From positions 106,885 to 170,884 of the forward strand of contig NZ_LR588415.1 of assembly GCF_901447155.2 (NCBI RefSeq): DNA of 64,000 nt, written 5' to 3'. Positions 35,143 to 46,190 of this stretch are shown here, piece after piece. Every line of letters begins with the position of its first letter. The stretch's first letter is position 1. Position numbers and translations under genes: made by a program. Source of the DNA: Peptoniphilus catoniae (GTDB taxonomy: Bacteria > Bacillota > Clostridia > Tissierellales > Peptoniphilaceae). The notes below the pieces were generated by a model. That model made no database searches. It was not told the DNA's origin and saw only the letters and a program-made list of their open reading frames with translations.

Positions 35143-35460
35143 ATGTCAAATAATGGCAAACAAAAAATAAGAATCAAACTTAAAGCTTATGATTATGAAC
35201 TGTTGGATAATTCAGCTACAAGGATAGTTGAAGCGGCAAAACAAACCGGTGCTGTTGTATCAGGGCCTATACCGCTACCTACTGAAAAGGAAATTATCAC
35301 TATACTAAGAGCTGTTCATAAGTATAAGGATTCAAGAGAACAATTCGAACAAAGAACACATAAACGTCTTATTGATATTGTAAATCCGAATCAAAAGACT
35401 GTAGACTCACTTATGAAACTCAACTTGCCGGCAGGCGTTGATATAGAAATTAAGCTATAA
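35143..35460 (+). CDS. rpsJ: 30S ribosomal protein S10
   Basis: First gene of the S10-spc-alpha operon; S10 sits in the 30S head and also acts as NusE in antitermination. 105 residues with [25 protein letters not shown] and the late RTHKRLIDI motif. The ATG at 35143 has AGGAGGGA upstream; an ATG nine codons earlier is part of the leader structure and unlikely. Confidence 0.97.
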   Translation: MSNNGKQKIRIKLKAYDYELLDNSATRIVEAAKQTGAVVSGPIPLPTEKEIITILRAVHKYKDSREQFEQRTHKRLIDIVNPNQKTVDSLMKLNLPAGVDIEIKL

Positions 35461-35516
35461 TAATTGTTCTTTATAAGATTGTATGACAATCCGCTGTAAA
35501 TTTTAGGAGGTAAATA

Positions 35517-36149
35517 TTGAAACTATTAATTGGTAAAAAGATTGGTATGACCCAAATCTTTGATGAACAAGGCGTTGTTACTCCTGTAACAGTTATTGAA
35601 GCTGAGCCTAATGTAGTAATTCAAAAGAAAACAACTGATGTTGATGGATATAATTCAATCCAAGTAGCTACCGGTTATGTTAAAGAAAGAAGAGTTAACA
35701 AACCGCTTAAGGGACACTTTGATAAAGCAGGCGTAGAGTACAAAAAACATATTAAAGAATTCAGAACTGAAAATCCTGATGACTTTAATATAGGAGATGA
35801 AATCAAGGTTGACTTGTTTAACCAGGGAGAATTTGTAGATGTTACAGGTACTTCCAAGGGTAAAGGAACTCAAGGTGTTGTAAAAAGACACGGTTTCGGT
35901 CGTGGTAGAGAATCTCACGGCTCAAAGTTCCACAGAATGCCCGGCGGTATGGGAGCTGCAACTTATCCGGGAAAGGTTTTTAAGAACCACAGAATGGCAG
36001 GTAAGATGGGCAACGAAAAAGTTACCGTACAAAACCTTGAAATCATAAAAATAGATTTAGATAAAAACCTTATTCTTGTTAAGGGAGCAATTCCCGGACC
36101 TAAGAAGGGTACAGTAATAGTAAAAGAAACTGTTAAGACCAGTAAGTAG
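35517..36149 (+). CDS. rplC: 50S ribosomal protein L3
   Basis: Early-assembly large-subunit protein near the peptidyl-transferase centre. 210 residues, starting [14 protein letters not shown] and containing the conserved loop [14 protein letters not shown] with the tip that reaches the catalytic centre. TTG start with GGAGG 8 bases upstream, as shown by alignment of the GKKIGMTQ motif. Confidence 0.97.
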   Translation: MKLLIGKKIGMTQIFDEQGVVTPVTVIEAEPNVVIQKKTTDVDGYNSIQVATGYVKERRVNKPLKGHFDKAGVEYKKHIKEFRTENPDDFNIGDEIKVDLFNQGEFVDVTGTSKGKGTQGVVKRHGFGRGRESHGSKFHRMPGGMGAATYPGKVFKNHRMAGKMGNEKVTVQNLEIIKIDLDKNLILVKGAIPGPKKGTVIVKETVKTSK

Positions 36150-36168
36150 TGAAAGGAGGGTGTTATAA

Positions 36169-36792
36169 ATGCCTAAGATTTCTGTTTTAAATATGGATGG
36201 ACAAGCCATAGAAGAAATTGAATTAAATGAAGAATTATTTGATGTTGAAATAAATGAGCATGCTGTATATCTTGTAGTAAAAAATATTTTAGCAAACAGA
36301 AGACAAGGTACACATAGTGCAAAGACACGTGCAGAAGTACGTGGAGGCGGAAGGAAACCTTGGAGACAAAAGGGTACAGGCCGTGCAAGACAAGGAAGTA
36401 TCAGATCACCTCAATGGAGAGGCGGCGGAATTGTTTTTGCAAAGAAGCCTAGAGATTACTCTTACACCACTCCAAAGAAGGTTAGAAGACTTGCTCTTAA
36501 AAGCGTTCTTACTTCAAAGGTTAAGGAAAACGAGCTTATTATAGTTGATGATTTTAAACTTGATGAAGCAAAAACAAAGAACTTTGTAAAGGTTCTTGAC
36601 AATATTAAGGCAAAGAAAAAGGCTTTAGTAGTTTTACCGGGAAATGATGAGTCTTTAAGAAGAGCATCAAACAATATAGCAAATGTAAAAACAACTATGG
36701 CTGAAAACATAAATGTATACGATATATTAAAATATGACTCTTTAGTAATTACTAAAGACGCTTTAAGAGTTATTGAGGAGGTGTTCAATTAA
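36169..36792 (+). CDS. rplD: 50S ribosomal protein L4
   Basis: Lines the nascent peptide tunnel and in some bacteria represses its own operon by binding the S10 leader. 207 residues; the extended loop KTRAEVRGGGRKPWRQKGTG is intact (macrolide-resistance changes map here in other species). AAAGGAGG ribosome site. Its stop overlaps the rplW start by one base. Confidence 0.97.
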   Translation: MPKISVLNMDGQAIEEIELNEELFDVEINEHAVYLVVKNILANRRQGTHSAKTRAEVRGGGRKPWRQKGTGRARQGSIRSPQWRGGGIVFAKKPRDYSYTTPKKVRRLALKSVLTSKVKENELIIVDDFKLDEAKTKNFVKVLDNIKAKKKALVVLPGNDESLRRASNNIANVKTTMAENINVYDILKYDSLVITKDALRVIEEVFN

Positions 36793-37082
36793 TGAGTAAT
36801 TTTGATCTTATAAGAAAGCCCATTATTACAGAAAAAAGTATGGAGCTTATAGAAGAAAGAAAATACACTTTCCAAGTTGAAAAGACAGCTACAAAACCTG
36901 AAATCAAAAAAGCCATTGAAGAAATTTTCGGTGTAGAGGTTGAATCAGTGAACACCATGAATATGTATGGAAAACTGAAAAGACAAGGAGCACATCAAGG
37001 AAGACGTGCTTCATGGAAAAAAGCTATTGTTAAATTAAAAGAAAGTTCAAAACCTATTGAATTTTTCGAAGGAATGGAATAA
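36792..37082 (+). CDS. rplW: 50S ribosomal protein L23
   Basis: Tunnel-exit protein that docks trigger factor and SRP. 96 residues with the N-terminal RKPIITEKSM and KKAIEEIFGVEVESVNTMN motifs, normal length. Overlaps rplD by one base (TAATG), implying coupled translation. Confidence 0.97.
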   Translation: MSNFDLIRKPIITEKSMELIEERKYTFQVEKTATKPEIKKAIEEIFGVEVESVNTMNMYGKLKRQGAHQGRRASWKKAIVKLKESSKPIEFFEGME

Positions 37083-37097
37083 TAAGGAGGTAAAAGG

Positions 37098-37928
37098 ATG
37101 GCAATTAGAGGATTTAAACCAACTTCTCCTGCATTAAGACAGATGACTGTCTCAACATTTGAAGAGATAACAAAAAAGACTCCTGAAAAGAGTCTTACAA
37201 TAAATCTTAATAGAAGCTCCGGAAGAAACTCTTACGGTAGAATAACCTCAAGACACAGAGGTGGCGGAGCTAAGAGAAGATACAGAATTATAGATTTTAA
37301 AAGAGATAAGGACAATATACCTGCAAGAGTTGCATCAATTGAATATGATCCTTATAGAACAAGCTATATTGCACTTCTAAACTATGTAGATGGAGAAAAA
37401 AGATACATTATAGCACCTAACGGATTAAAAGTTGGGGATGTAGTTGAATCAGGTCAAGAAGCGGATATTAAGACAGGTAACGCTTTAAGACTTAGAGACA
37501 TACCTATAGGTACAGTAGTACACAACATAGAAATGCTTCCCGGAAAGGGCGGTCAAATAGCAAGATCCGCAGGAGCATCAGCACAGCTTATGGCTAAAGA
37601 AAACAAGTATGCTCAACTTCGTTTACCTTCAGGAGAATTTAGACTTGTACTACTTGATTGTAAAGCTACAATCGGACAAGTAGGAAACCTTACACATGAG
37701 CTTATAGTTTTAGGTAAAGCCGGCAAATCAAGATATAAGGGAAAAAGACCTCATGTAAGAGGATCAGCAATGAACCCTGTAGACCACCCACACGGCGGTG
37801 GAGAAGGAAGAGCACCTATTGGTAGACCTTCACCAGTAACTCCTTGGGGTAAACCGGCTCTTGGACTTAAGACAAGAAAGAAAAACAAAAAGAGCAACAT
37901 GTATATAGTTAGAAGAAGAACAAAGTAA
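37098..37928 (+). CDS. rplB: 50S ribosomal protein L2
   Basis: Conserved core protein needed for subunit joining and peptidyl transfer. 276 residues, beginning [15 protein letters not shown]; the [14 protein letters not shown] motif and the C-terminal [14 protein letters not shown] with the functionally important His are intact. AAGGAGGT upstream. Confidence 0.98.
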   Translation: MAIRGFKPTSPALRQMTVSTFEEITKKTPEKSLTINLNRSSGRNSYGRITSRHRGGGAKRRYRIIDFKRDKDNIPARVASIEYDPYRTSYIALLNYVDGEKRYIIAPNGLKVGDVVESGQEADIKTGNALRLRDIPIGTVVHNIEMLPGKGGQIARSAGASAQLMAKENKYAQLRLPSGEFRLVLLDCKATIGQVGNLTHELIVLGKAGKSRYKGKRPHVRGSAMNPVDHPHGGGEGRAPIGRPSPVTPWGKPALGLKTRKKNKKSNMYIVRRRTK

Positions 37929-37941
37929 GGGGAGGTAAAAA

Positions 37942-38226
37942 ATGAGTAGATCAGTTAAAAAAGGTCCTTTCGCAGACGAACATCTGCTAAAGAAAATAGA
38001 CGCTTTAAACGAAAAAAACGAAAAGAAAGTTATTAAAACATGGTCTCGCCGCTCCACTATATTTCCGGAAATGATATCACATACAATAGCGGTACATGAC
38101 GGTAGAAAGCATGTTCCCGTATATATAACAGAAGATATGGTAGGACATAAGCTTGGAGAGTTTGTACCGACAAGAACCTTCAGAAGCCACACCGGCAAAA
38201 GTGAAAAGACCACAGACGTGAAGTAG
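37942..38226 (+). CDS. rpsS: 30S ribosomal protein S19
   Basis: Head protein that forms bridges with the 50S subunit. 94 residues with [35 protein letters not shown] and late [16 protein letters not shown] ribosome site. Confidence 0.97.
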   Translation: MSRSVKKGPFADEHLLKKIDALNEKNEKKVIKTWSRRSTIFPEMISHTIAVHDGRKHVPVYITEDMVGHKLGEFVPTRTFRSHTGKSEKTTDVK

Positions 38227-38243
38227 AAAGAAAGGGGAAAAAT

Positions 38244-38579
38244 ATGCAAGCAAGAGCAATTGCAAAATATGTTAGAATTTCACCTCTAAAAGTGAATTAT
38301 ATATGCGCTGAAATTCGCGGAAAGCAAGTAGATGAAGCCCTTTCTATCCTAAAGTTCACTCCTAAAAGAGGAGCAAAAGAACTTTACAAGGTGCTTAATT
38401 CTGCAGTAGCGAACGCTGAAAACAACTTAAATTTAAATAGAGACAATCTTTATGTAGTAAAAGCATACGCAAACGACGGTCCTACAATGAAAAGATTTCG
38501 TCCAAAGGCAAAAGGTATGGCATATCCAATTCTAAAAAGATCAAGTCATATCGGTGTAGTAGTTGCAGAAGCAGAATAA
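38244..38579 (+). CDS. rplV: 50S ribosomal protein L22
   Basis: Contacts all six 23S domains; its beta-hairpin lines the exit tunnel. 111 residues with [15 protein letters not shown], the hairpin region [20 protein letters not shown] and the final VVVAEAE. Standard length. Confidence 0.97.
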   Translation: MQARAIAKYVRISPLKVNYICAEIRGKQVDEALSILKFTPKRGAKELYKVLNSAVANAENNLNLNRDNLYVVKAYANDGPTMKRFRPKAKGMAYPILKRSSHIGVVVAEAE

Positions 38580-38591
38580 GGAGGGTGAATA

Positions 38592-39353
38592 ATGGGCCAA
38601 AAAGTTAATCCTCACGGACTACGTGTTGGAATAATAAAAGACTGGGATTCAAAATGGTATGCAAATAAAAAAGAATTCGCAGATTTGTTATTAGAAGATA
38701 ATAAAATTCGTAAATATGTAAAAGAAAAATTATATACAGCGGGAATTTCAAGAATAAATATTGAAAGAGCATCAAAGAAAATTAAACTTTCAATTTCAAC
38801 TGCAAAACCAGGAATGGTAATTGGAAGAGGCGGTACAGGAGTTGAAGAACTTAGAAAAGATCTTGAAAAACTTACAGGCAAAAGCATTGTAATAAATGTT
38901 GAAGAAATCAAAGTTCAAGACCTTGATGCTCAATTAGTTGCAGAATCCATAGCAGAATCACTTGAAAGAAGAGTATCTTTCAGACGTGCTATGAAGCAAG
39001 CAATTCAAAGAACAATGAGAGCCGGAGCAAAGGGAATTAAAACTTCAGTTTCAGGTCGTGTAGGCGGAGCAGACATGGCAAGAACAGAAGGATATTCAGA
39101 AGGAACAATTCCTCTTCAAACACTAAGAGCTGATATTGACTACGGATTTGCCGAAGCTGATACAACTTATGGAAAGCTTGGAATAAAAGTATGGCTATAC
39201 AAGGGAGAAGTTCTTCCCCAAGTAAAACAAAAAGATAAGAGAAGAGATTTTAAGAGAAGAAAACCTCAAAATAGAGATAATAGAAACAACAGAAACAGAG
39301 ATAATAGAAACAGAGGTCCAAGAAACAACCAAAGGACCAAAAGCGAAAATTAA
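38592..39353 (+). CDS. rpsC: 30S ribosomal protein S3
   Basis: mRNA-entry-channel protein with a KH domain ([17 protein letters not shown] near 75-91). 253 residues, about 30 longer than many orthologues because of an Arg/Asn-rich low-complexity tail after residue 220 (repeats of RDNRN). [14 protein letters not shown] at the N-terminus. AAGGAGGGTG upstream. Confidence 0.97.
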   Translation: MGQKVNPHGLRVGIIKDWDSKWYANKKEFADLLLEDNKIRKYVKEKLYTAGISRINIERASKKIKLSISTAKPGMVIGRGGTGVEELRKDLEKLTGKSIVINVEEIKVQDLDAQLVAESIAESLERRVSFRRAMKQAIQRTMRAGAKGIKTSVSGRVGGADMARTEGYSEGTIPLQTLRADIDYGFAEADTTYGKLGIKVWLYKGEVLPQVKQKDKRRDFKRRKPQNRDNRNNRNRDNRNRGPRNNQRTKSEN

Positions 39354-39380
39354 TCCTGTAGATGAGAGGAGGAAACAAAT

Positions 39381-39812
39381 ATGTTAATGCCTAAAAGAGT
39401 AAAGTATCGTAGAGTTCACAGAGGCAGAATGAAGGGTAAAGCACTTCGTGGAAACAGTCTTACTTATGGAGAATACGGTCTACAAGCTCTTGAGCCGGCT
39501 TGGATTACTTCGAATCAAATAGAAGCAGCTCGTCGTGCTATGACTAGATATATAAAAAGAGGTGGAAATATCTGGATAAAGATATTCCCGGACAAACCTG
39601 TTACTGAAAAGCCTGCGGAAACTCGTATGGGTTCAGGTAAGGGAGCTCCTGAATACTGGGTATCAGTAGTAAAGCCCGGACGTATAATGTTTGAAATGAG
39701 CGGAGTTTCCGATGAAATCGCAAAAGAAGCTATTAGACTTGCAGCGATGAAGCTTCCTATAAAGACAAAAATTGTTATGAGAGAAAAGGATGGTGAATCA
39801 AATGAAGACTAA
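39381..39812 (+). CDS. rplP: 50S ribosomal protein L16
   Basis: Positions tRNAs at the A site and 5S region. 143 residues, starting [19 protein letters not shown]; has [20 protein letters not shown] and [17 protein letters not shown], which are diagnostic. GAGGAGG upstream of the first ATG. It overlaps rpmC by 11 bases. Confidence 0.97.
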   Translation: MLMPKRVKYRRVHRGRMKGKALRGNSLTYGEYGLQALEPAWITSNQIEAARRAMTRYIKRGGNIWIKIFPDKPVTEKPAETRMGSGKGAPEYWVSVVKPGRIMFEMSGVSDEIAKEAIRLAAMKLPIKTKIVMREKDGESNED

Positions 39813-40008
39813 AGAAATTCGTCAAATGTCAAGTGAAGAACTTACAAAGAAAGTTAACGAACTTAAAAACGAATTATTTAACTTGAGATTCAGACACGCA
39901 ACTGGTCAACTTGATAATCCATCAAGCATAAAGCTGGTAAAAAAAGATATAGCAAGAGTAAAAACTATAATAAAAGAACGTGAATTAGAAGTGGGAAAGG
40001 AGGCTTAA
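39802..40008 (+). CDS. rpmC: 50S ribosomal protein L29
   Basis: Small helical protein by the tunnel exit. 68 residues ([14 protein letters not shown], then [15 protein letters not shown]). The ATG at 39802 gives the normal N-terminus; an in-frame ATG at 39790 would add four residues. Confidence 0.95.
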   Translation: MKTKEIRQMSSEELTKKVNELKNELFNLRFRHATGQLDNPSSIKLVKKDIARVKTIIKERELEVGKEA

Positions 40009-40012
40009 TATA

Positions 40013-40267
40013 ATGGAAGAAAGCAAAAGAAAAACTATTATAGGAACAGTAGTAAGCGATAAAATGGATAAAACAATAGTTGTAGCTACTGAAACTTTCG
40101 TAACTCATCCCATTTATAAAAAAAGATTTAAGAAAACTACTAAATTTAAGGCTCATGATGAAAATAATGAATGTAGAATAAATGATAAAGTAAAAATCAT
40201 GGAAACCAGACCACTAAGCAAGGACAAGAGATGGAGATTAGTAGATATTATTGAAAAAGCGAAATAA
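40013..40267 (+). CDS. rpsQ: 30S ribosomal protein S17
   Basis: Primary 16S rRNA binding protein. 84 residues with [37 protein letters not shown] and [23 protein letters not shown] upstream; 4 bases after rpmC. Confidence 0.97.
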   Translation: MEESKRKTIIGTVVSDKMDKTIVVATETFVTHPIYKKRFKKTTKFKAHDENNECRINDKVKIMETRPLSKDKRWRLVDIIEKAK

Positions 40268-40288
40268 TTTCTAGAAGGAGGAAAGCTC

Positions 40289-40657
40289 ATGATTCAACAA
40301 GAAAGTAGACTAAATGTTGCTGATAATTCCGGAGCTAGAGAACTACTTGTTATAAAAGTACTTGGTGGTACTAACAGAAGAAATGCAAATATAGGAGATA
40401 TTGTTGTTTGTTCTGTTAAAAATGCAATTCCGGGAGGAGTTGTAAAAAAAGGTTCTGTAGTTAAAGCGGTAATTGTTAGAACAAGTAAGGGAATCAGACG
40501 TAAAGACGGTTCATATATAAAGTTTGACGACAATGCAGCAGTAATAGTAAAGGATGACAGAAGTCCGGTAGGAACTCGTATCTTTGGGCCCGTTACCAGA
40601 GAATTAAGAAGCGGAAATTTCATGAGGATAATTTCCCTTGCACCGGAAGTACTTTAA
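40289..40657 (+). CDS. rplN: 50S ribosomal protein L14
   Basis: Forms an intersubunit bridge and is the docking site of the silencing factor RsfS. 122 residues with [28 protein letters not shown] and [17 protein letters not shown] upstream. Begins the spc part of the cluster. Confidence 0.97.
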   Translation: MIQQESRLNVADNSGARELLVIKVLGGTNRRNANIGDIVVCSVKNAIPGGVVKKGSVVKAVIVRTSKGIRRKDGSYIKFDDNAAVIVKDDRSPVGTRIFGPVTRELRSGNFMRIISLAPEVL

Positions 40658-40669
40658 TGGGAGGTAATT

Positions 40670-40978
40670 ATGCGTATTAAAACAGGCGATACTGTAAAAG
40701 TAATTGCCGGAAAAGACAAGGGAGCTACCGGTAAAATACTAAAAACCTTTCCTAAACAAAATAAAGTAATAGTAGAAAAGGTAAATATGGTAACAAAACA
40801 TATGAAACCGAGAGGTCCCCAAGAACCCGGCGGAATAAACAAAAAGGAAGCACCGATTCATGTGTCTAATGTAATGTACTACGATACAAAGACAGGAAAG
40901 GCTACAAGACTCGGTTACAGAATAGAAGACGGAAAAAAGATCAGATTTAAAAAATCCGATAATGAAGCAATAAAGTAA
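40670..40978 (+). CDS. rplX: 50S ribosomal protein L24
   Basis: Assembly initiator protein. 102 residues with a KOW motif (TGDTVKVIAGKDKGATGKIL at ~5-24) and the conserved NMVTKHMKP segment. GGGAGGT upstream. Confidence 0.97.
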   Translation: MRIKTGDTVKVIAGKDKGATGKILKTFPKQNKVIVEKVNMVTKHMKPRGPQEPGGINKKEAPIHVSNVMYYDTKTGKATRLGYRIEDGKKIRFKKSDNEAIK

Positions 40979-40989
40979 GGAGGTAGACT

Positions 40990-41532
40990 ATGACTTCAAG
41001 ATTAAAAGAAAAATATAACAATGAAGTAGTAAACTATCTACTTGAAAAATTTGAATATAAAAACATAATGGAAGTTCCTAAACTTGAAAAAGTTGTAATT
41101 AATATCGGATTAGGTGAAGCAAAAGACAATCCTAAAGCTCTTGAATCAGCTATAAATGATCTTACTATAATTGCTGGACAAAAACCGGTAGTAACGAAGG
41201 CTAAAAAGTCAATAGCAAACTTTAAGCTACGTGAAGGTAACAAGGTTGGAGTTAAGGTAACTCTTCGTGGAGACAGAATGTATGACTTTTTGGACAAGCT
41301 AATGAATGTTGCATTACCAAGAGTTAGAGACTTTAGAGGAGTTAAATCAACGGCATTTGACGGAAGAGGAAACTATGCGCTTGGATTAAAGGAACAACTT
41401 ATATTCCCTGAAATAGAATATGACAAAGTTGATTCTATAAGAGGTATGGATATAATAATTGTCACTACAGCACAAACCGATGAAGAAGCGAAAGCTTTCC
41501 TTGACAAAATGGGAATGCCATTTGCTAAGTAA
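40990..41532 (+). CDS. rplE: 50S ribosomal protein L5
   Basis: Binds 5S rRNA in the central protuberance. 180 residues with [37 protein letters not shown] and [28 protein letters not shown] upstream. Confidence 0.97.
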   Translation: MTSRLKEKYNNEVVNYLLEKFEYKNIMEVPKLEKVVINIGLGEAKDNPKALESAINDLTIIAGQKPVVTKAKKSIANFKLREGNKVGVKVTLRGDRMYDFLDKLMNVALPRVRDFRGVKSTAFDGRGNYALGLKEQLIFPEIEYDKVDSIRGMDIIIVTTAQTDEEAKAFLDKMGMPFAK

Positions 41533-41548
41533 ATAGGAGGAAACATTT

Positions 41549-41734
41549 GTGGCAAAAAAATCAATGATAGCTAAGCAAAAGAGAAAAGCTAAGTATAGTT
41601 CAAGAGAATATACAAGATGTAATATATGTGGTAGACCACATTCCGTTTTACAAAAATATGGAATTTGCAGAATTTGCTTTAGAGAATTGGCATATAAGGG
41701 ACAAATTCCTGGAGTTAAAAAAGCAAGTTGGTAA
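41549..41734 (+). CDS. rpsN: 30S ribosomal protein S14, zinc-binding type Z
   Basis: Short 61-residue form of S14 with the zinc ribbon Cys24, Cys27, Cys40 and Cys43 (CNIC...CRIC), as in Firmicutes RpsZ. Begins [13 protein letters not shown] from a GTG with TAGGAGG upstream. Zinc-independent paralogues used under zinc starvation are not seen here. Confidence 0.96.
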   Translation: MAKKSMIAKQKRKAKYSSREYTRCNICGRPHSVLQKYGICRICFRELAYKGQIPGVKKASW

Positions 41735-41767
41735 AGAAACCATTAGCAGGAAGGGAGGCAAATTAAT

Positions 41768-42163
41768 ATGATGACAGACCCAATTGCAGATATGCTTACT
41801 AGGATTAGAAATGCAAATAATGCAAAACATAAATCTGTTGATATTCCGGCTTCAAATATTAAAAAAGAAATATCCGAGATACTGTTAAGAGAAGGATATA
41901 TTAAAAATTATGAAGTTATAGATGACGATAAACAAGGTGTAATTAGAATAGATTTTAAATACGGAGAAAATGACGAAAAAGTCATAAGCGGAATAAAGAG
42001 AATTTCAAAGCCTGGCCTTAGAGTTTATGCTCAATGCAGCGACATTCCTAAAGTTCTTGGAGGATTAGGTATTGCAATAATATCAACTTCAAAGGGAATA
42101 CTTACTGATAAAGAAGCTAGAAACTCTAATGTAGGTGGAGAAGTTATCTGCTACGTTTGGTAA
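41768..42163 (+). CDS. rpsH: 30S ribosomal protein S8
   Basis: 16S rRNA central-domain organiser; in E. coli also translational repressor of spc. 131 residues with [32 protein letters not shown] and [16 protein letters not shown]. The first of two adjacent ATGs suits the GGGAGG spacing better. Confidence 0.97.
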   Translation: MMTDPIADMLTRIRNANNAKHKSVDIPASNIKKEISEILLREGYIKNYEVIDDDKQGVIRIDFKYGENDEKVISGIKRISKPGLRVYAQCSDIPKVLGGLGIAIISTSKGILTDKEARNSNVGGEVICYVW

Positions 42164-42176
42164 TTTAGGAGGAAAT

Positions 42177-42713
42177 ATGTCTAGAATAGGTAAAAAACCA
42201 ATTGAAATCCCAAACGGTGTAGATATTAAAATAGAAGATAACACAGTAACCGTAAAGGGACCTAAGGGAGAATTAAAACAAACTTTTGATCCTAACATGA
42301 AAATAGTAATGGAAGGTCAAGAAATTATTGTAACAAGACCTGATGAGAGCAAGAAAAGCAAATCAATGCACGGTCTTGTAAGAACACTTATTGCAAATAT
42401 GGTAATAGGTGTAACAGAAGGCTACAAGAAAGAGCTTGAAATAGTGGGTACTGGATACAGAGCAGCTAAAAACGGCAAGAAACTCGCTTTAACACTTGGC
42501 TTCTCACATCCTTTAGAACTTGAAGATCCTGAGGGAATAGAAGTAGAAGTTCCTGCACCTACAAGTATTATAATTTCAGGCATAGACAAGCAAAAAGTAG
42601 GAGCTTATGCCGCTAAAATCAGAAGTTACAGAGAACCTGAACCTTACAAGGGCAAGGGTATTAAGTATGTTGGTGAATATATAAGACGTAAAGTAGGTAA
42701 GACAGGTAAGTAA
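42177..42713 (+). CDS. rplF: 50S ribosomal protein L6
   Basis: Two-repeat protein by the factor-binding site. 178 residues starting [16 protein letters not shown], with late [19 protein letters not shown]. The ATG at 42177 directly follows TAGGAGG; an ATG 14 codons upstream lies inside rpsH and is rejected. Confidence 0.97.
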   Translation: MSRIGKKPIEIPNGVDIKIEDNTVTVKGPKGELKQTFDPNMKIVMEGQEIIVTRPDESKKSKSMHGLVRTLIANMVIGVTEGYKKELEIVGTGYRAAKNGKKLALTLGFSHPLELEDPEGIEVEVPAPTSIIISGIDKQKVGAYAAKIRSYREPEPYKGKGIKYVGEYIRRKVGKTGK

Positions 42714-42730
42714 GGAAAGGAGTAAAAAAA

Positions 42731-43093
42731 GTGTTAAAGAAAATTGATAAAAACGCAACGAGAATAAAAAGACACAAGAGAATCAGAAATAAAATCTCCG
42801 GAACAAAAGCTTGCCCAAGACTTTCAGTATTTAGATCAAGTGCACACATCTATGCACAAATTATAGACGATGAAAATGGAAATACATTAGTACAAGCTTC
42901 AACTCTTGACAAATCATTAAATCTTGAAAGCACAAAAAATATTGAAGCTGCTAAAGAAATTGGAAAGTTAGTTGCACAAAGAGCTCTTGATGCAGGAATA
43001 GAAAATGTAGTTTTTGACAGATCAGGATATATATATCACGGTCGTATAAAAGCATTAGCTGACGCAGCAAGAGAAGCCGGATTAAAATTCTAA
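42731..43093 (+). CDS. rplR: 50S ribosomal protein L18
   Basis: Binds 5S rRNA with L5. 120 residues with [33 protein letters not shown] and [23 protein letters not shown] start with AAAGGAG upstream. Confidence 0.97.
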   Translation: MLKKIDKNATRIKRHKRIRNKISGTKACPRLSVFRSSAHIYAQIIDDENGNTLVQASTLDKSLNLESTKNIEAAKEIGKLVAQRALDAGIENVVFDRSGYIYHGRIKALADAAREAGLKF

Positions 43094-43106
43094 AAAGGAG
43101 GGGAAA

Positions 43107-43613
43107 ATGGAACGTTCATTAATCAATGCACAAGAATTAGACCTTGAAGAAAAAGTAGTTGCTATAAATAGAGTAGCTAAGGTTGTTAAGGGCGGTAGAA
43201 ATTTTAGATTTTCAGCGCTTGTAGTAGTTGGAGATCATAACGGACATGTTGGAGTAGGAACTGGAAAAGCACTTGAAGTGCCCGAGTCAATTAGAAAAGC
43301 AACCCAAGATGCAAAAAAACACCTGGTAAAAGTCAACCTATTGGATACTTCTATCCCTCATGAGGTAACCGGAGTAGTTGGTGCAGGGAAAGTATTTCTA
43401 AAACCAGCACCGGCAGGTACTGGAGTTATTGCCGGTGGAGCAGTGCGTGCAGTTTGCGAACTTGCAGGAATTTCAGATATTCGCACTAAAAACATAGGAT
43501 CAAATAATCCTAGAAACATTGTCAATGCTACAATTAAAGCCTTAACAGAACTAAAAACAGTAGAATCTGTAGCAAGACTTAGGAATAAGTCAGCTGACGA
43601 AATTTTAGGATAA
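43107..43613 (+). CDS. rpsE: 30S ribosomal protein S5
   Basis: Shapes decoding fidelity and mRNA entry. 168 residues with [20 protein letters not shown], the [18 protein letters not shown] motif and [23 protein letters not shown] ribosome site. Confidence 0.97.
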   Translation: MERSLINAQELDLEEKVVAINRVAKVVKGGRNFRFSALVVVGDHNGHVGVGTGKALEVPESIRKATQDAKKHLVKVNLLDTSIPHEVTGVVGAGKVFLKPAPAGTGVIAGGAVRAVCELAGISDIRTKNIGSNNPRNIVNATIKALTELKTVESVARLRNKSADEILG

Positions 43614-43626
43614 GGGGGTAAGCACT

Positions 43627-43794
43627 ATGAAAATCAAATTAGTAAAAAGCCCTATAGGAAAGATAAAAACACATAAGAAGACAATAAAAGCACTTGGATT
43701 TACAAAACTAGGACAAGTAATTGAACATGAAGACAATCCTCAAATTAGGGGAATGATTAAGCAAGTTGCTTATATGCTTGAAATAGAAGAATAA
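43627..43794 (+). CDS. rpmD: 50S ribosomal protein L30
   Basis: A 55-residue protein: KIKLVKSPIGKIKTHKKTI, then LGFTKLGQVIEHEDNPQIRG and MIKQVAYMLEI. It has the usual bacterial short length and sits between S5 and L15 as expected. GGGGG 12 bases upstream of the ATG. Confidence 0.95.
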   Translation: MKIKLVKSPIGKIKTHKKTIKALGFTKLGQVIEHEDNPQIRGMIKQVAYMLEIEE

Positions 43795-43807
43795 GGAGGT
43801 GTGAAAG

Positions 43808-44251
43808 GTGAAATTACACGATTTAAAACCTGCTGAAGGCGGCGGAGTAAAGTCCAAAAAAAGACTTGGTAGAGGTATAGGTTCAGGACTTGGAAAGACT
43901 TCAGGAAGAGGACATAAAGGACAAAACGCAAGAAGCGGCGGCGGAGTAAGACCTGGATTTGAAGGGGGCCAAATGCCTTTATTCAGAAGACTACCTAAGA
44001 GAGGTTTTACAAACATATTTAAAAAAGAGTATGATGTAATAAATGTTTCGTCTTTAAATGTATTTGAAGATGGGGCAGAAGTAACACCTGAAATATTAAA
44101 AGAAATGGGTATTGTAAAAAACAATAAAGACGGTATAAAAATTCTTGGAAATGGAAATCTTGAATCCAAGATTACAGTTAAAGCCCACAGTTTTTCTAAA
44201 TCAGCTGTAGAAAAAATTGAATCAGCCGGCGGAAGGGCAGAGGTGATTTAA
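43808..44251 (+). CDS. rplO: 50S ribosomal protein L15
   Basis: Late-assembly protein. 147 residues with [30 protein letters not shown] and [21 protein letters not shown] start with AAGGAGG upstream. Its stop overlaps the secY start by one base. Confidence 0.97.
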   Translation: MKLHDLKPAEGGGVKSKKRLGRGIGSGLGKTSGRGHKGQNARSGGGVRPGFEGGQMPLFRRLPKRGFTNIFKKEYDVINVSSLNVFEDGAEVTPEILKEMGIVKNNKDGIKILGNGNLESKITVKAHSFSKSAVEKIESAGGRAEVI

Positions 44252-45531
44252 TGATTTCCACATTTAAGAATGCTTGGAAAATACCATCACTTCGCAAAAA
44301 AATGCTATTTACACTTTTTATGTTGTTGATCTACAGACTTGGATCACACATAACTGTACCCTATATGAATGCGCAAATAGTACAGAAATTATATAGCAGT
44401 ACAGGTCAAACAGTATTCTCTTTACTTGATTTGATGGCAGGAGGAAACTTCAGTAAATTTACGATATTTGCTGCAAACATATATCCATATATTACTTCAT
44501 CAATTGTAATTCAGCTTTTGACAATAGCCATTCCTTCATTGGAAGCATTGTCAAAGGAAGGAGAAACCGGAAGAAAGAAAATAGCAATGTATACAAGATA
44601 CCTTGCAATAGTTATAGCTTTTGTACAAGCAATAGGATTTTCTTTTGGATTTTTCGCTGAAGCTGTAGTAGCAACTACATTACTTGAAAAATCAGTAGTA
44701 GTTTTATCAATAGTAGCAGGTTCAGCATTTCTAATATGGATTGGAGAGCAAATAACTGAACATGGAATAGGAAACGGAATATCACTTCTTATATTTGCAG
44801 GTATAATCGCAAGATTTCCTACAGATATAATGAGATCAGTAACTCTTGTTAAGGCAGGAAAGGCAAGTCCTATATTTTTAGTAATATTTCTATTAATAGC
44901 TATCTTGATAGTAGTATTTGTAGTTGCCTTAAATGAAGGGGAAAGAAGAATTCCCGTTCAATACGCTAAAAGAGTTGTAGGAAGAAAAATGTATGGCGGA
45001 CAATCAACTCATATACCTGTAAAGGTTCTTATGAGTGGAGTTATGCCTATGATCTTTGCAAGTTCCATTGTTTCTATACCGACAACTATTGCTTGGTTTA
45101 CTAAAAATGAATCAACAAGAAGAACAATTGCCAAGTTTTTTACAGTAGAGGGAGTGCCGGGAACAATATTTTATGTAGTATTTACTGTATTACTAATAAT
45201 ATTCTTTACTTATTTTTATACTGCTATTCAATTTAATACAGTTGAGTACTCAAAGAACTTACAACAAAACGGAGGATTTGTCCCGGGAATACGTGCCGGA
45301 AAGTCCACTTCAGATTATTTACAAAGAACAGTAAACAGATTATGTTTACCTGGAGCAATAGCACTTTCAATACTTGCTATATTGCCGATATTTTTAACAA
45401 GAATATCACATCTTCCATTTAATTATGGTGGTACGTCTATAATAATAGTAGTCGGAGTAGTTCTTGAAACTACAAGGGTATTGGAACAACAAATGCTTAT
45501 GAGACACTACAAAGGATTTCTTAATAAATAG
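44251..45531 (+). CDS. secY: Preprotein translocase channel SecY
   Basis: Central ten-helix channel of the Sec pathway, needed to export the pilins and SLH protein of this window. 426 residues, starting in a typical way ([17 protein letters not shown]), with the conserved plug-region neighbourhood [18 protein letters not shown] and [18 protein letters not shown] in the cytoplasmic loop. It overlaps rplO by one base and is part of the spc transcript. Confidence 0.97.
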   Translation: MISTFKNAWKIPSLRKKMLFTLFMLLIYRLGSHITVPYMNAQIVQKLYSSTGQTVFSLLDLMAGGNFSKFTIFAANIYPYITSSIVIQLLTIAIPSLEALSKEGETGRKKIAMYTRYLAIVIAFVQAIGFSFGFFAEAVVATTLLEKSVVVLSIVAGSAFLIWIGEQITEHGIGNGISLLIFAGIIARFPTDIMRSVTLVKAGKASPIFLVIFLLIAILIVVFVVALNEGERRIPVQYAKRVVGRKMYGGQSTHIPVKVLMSGVMPMIFASSIVSIPTTIAWFTKNESTRRTIAKFFTVEGVPGTIFYVVFTVLLIIFFTYFYTAIQFNTVEYSKNLQQNGGFVPGIRAGKSTSDYLQRTVNRLCLPGAIALSILAILPIFLTRISHLPFNYGGTSIIIVVGVVLETTRVLEQQMLMRHYKGFLNK

Positions 45532-45542
45532 GAGGAAAGATA

Positions 45543-46187
45543 ATGAAGTTAGTTATTTTAGGACCTCCAGGGGCAGGTAAGGGAACTCAAGCAGAATTTA
45601 TTATAAACAAATATAATATACCTCATATTTCAACTGGAGATATTTTTAGAGAAAACATCAAAAACCAAACTGAACTTGGCAAAAAAGCTAAGTCCTATAT
45701 GGATAAGGGATTACTTGTTCCGGACGAGTTGGTAATAAAAATAGTTCAGGAAAGAATTTCAAGAGATGACTGTAAAGACGGTTTTCTACTTGATGGCTTT
45801 CCAAGGACAGTAGCACAGGCTGTAAGCCTTGATGCTCAGCTGGATAAGCTTGAAACTAAACTTGATAAAGTAATAAACATTGATGTAGACAGCGAAATTT
45901 TAGTGGATAGAGCAGTTGGAAGAAGAATATGTAAGACATGTGGTGCTACTTACCACATTAAATATAATCCACCTAAGGTTGAAGGGGTTTGCGATAAAGA
46001 TAATACAGCTTTGATTCAAAGAGACGATGACGTTAAGGAAACTGTTGAAAAAAGAATAAGTGTATATTTGAATCAAACAGTTCCTCTTTTAGATTACTAT
46101 ACAGCGCAAGGACTTTTGATAAATATCGACGGTTCAAGAGATATTAAAAAAGTATCTGAAGACATAGTAAAAGGCTTAGAAAAATAA
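45543..46187 (+). CDS. adk: Adenylate kinase
   Basis: Converts ATP + AMP to 2 ADP. 214 residues with P-loop [11 protein letters not shown], the AMP-binding [10 protein letters not shown] and the long LID carrying a zinc-type site (CKTC near residue 130 and CDKD near 150), the Cys-Cys-Cys-Asp set typical of Gram-positive Adk. GGAGGAAAG upstream. In many relatives map follows, but here a KOW-protein gene starts 3 bases later. Confidence 0.97.
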   Translation: MKLVILGPPGAGKGTQAEFIINKYNIPHISTGDIFRENIKNQTELGKKAKSYMDKGLLVPDELVIKIVQERISRDDCKDGFLLDGFPRTVAQAVSLDAQLDKLETKLDKVINIDVDSEILVDRAVGRRICKTCGATYHIKYNPPKVEGVCDKDNTALIQRDDDVKETVEKRISVYLNQTVPLLDYYTAQGLLINIDGSRDIKKVSEDIVKGLEK

Positions 46188-46190
46188 TTT

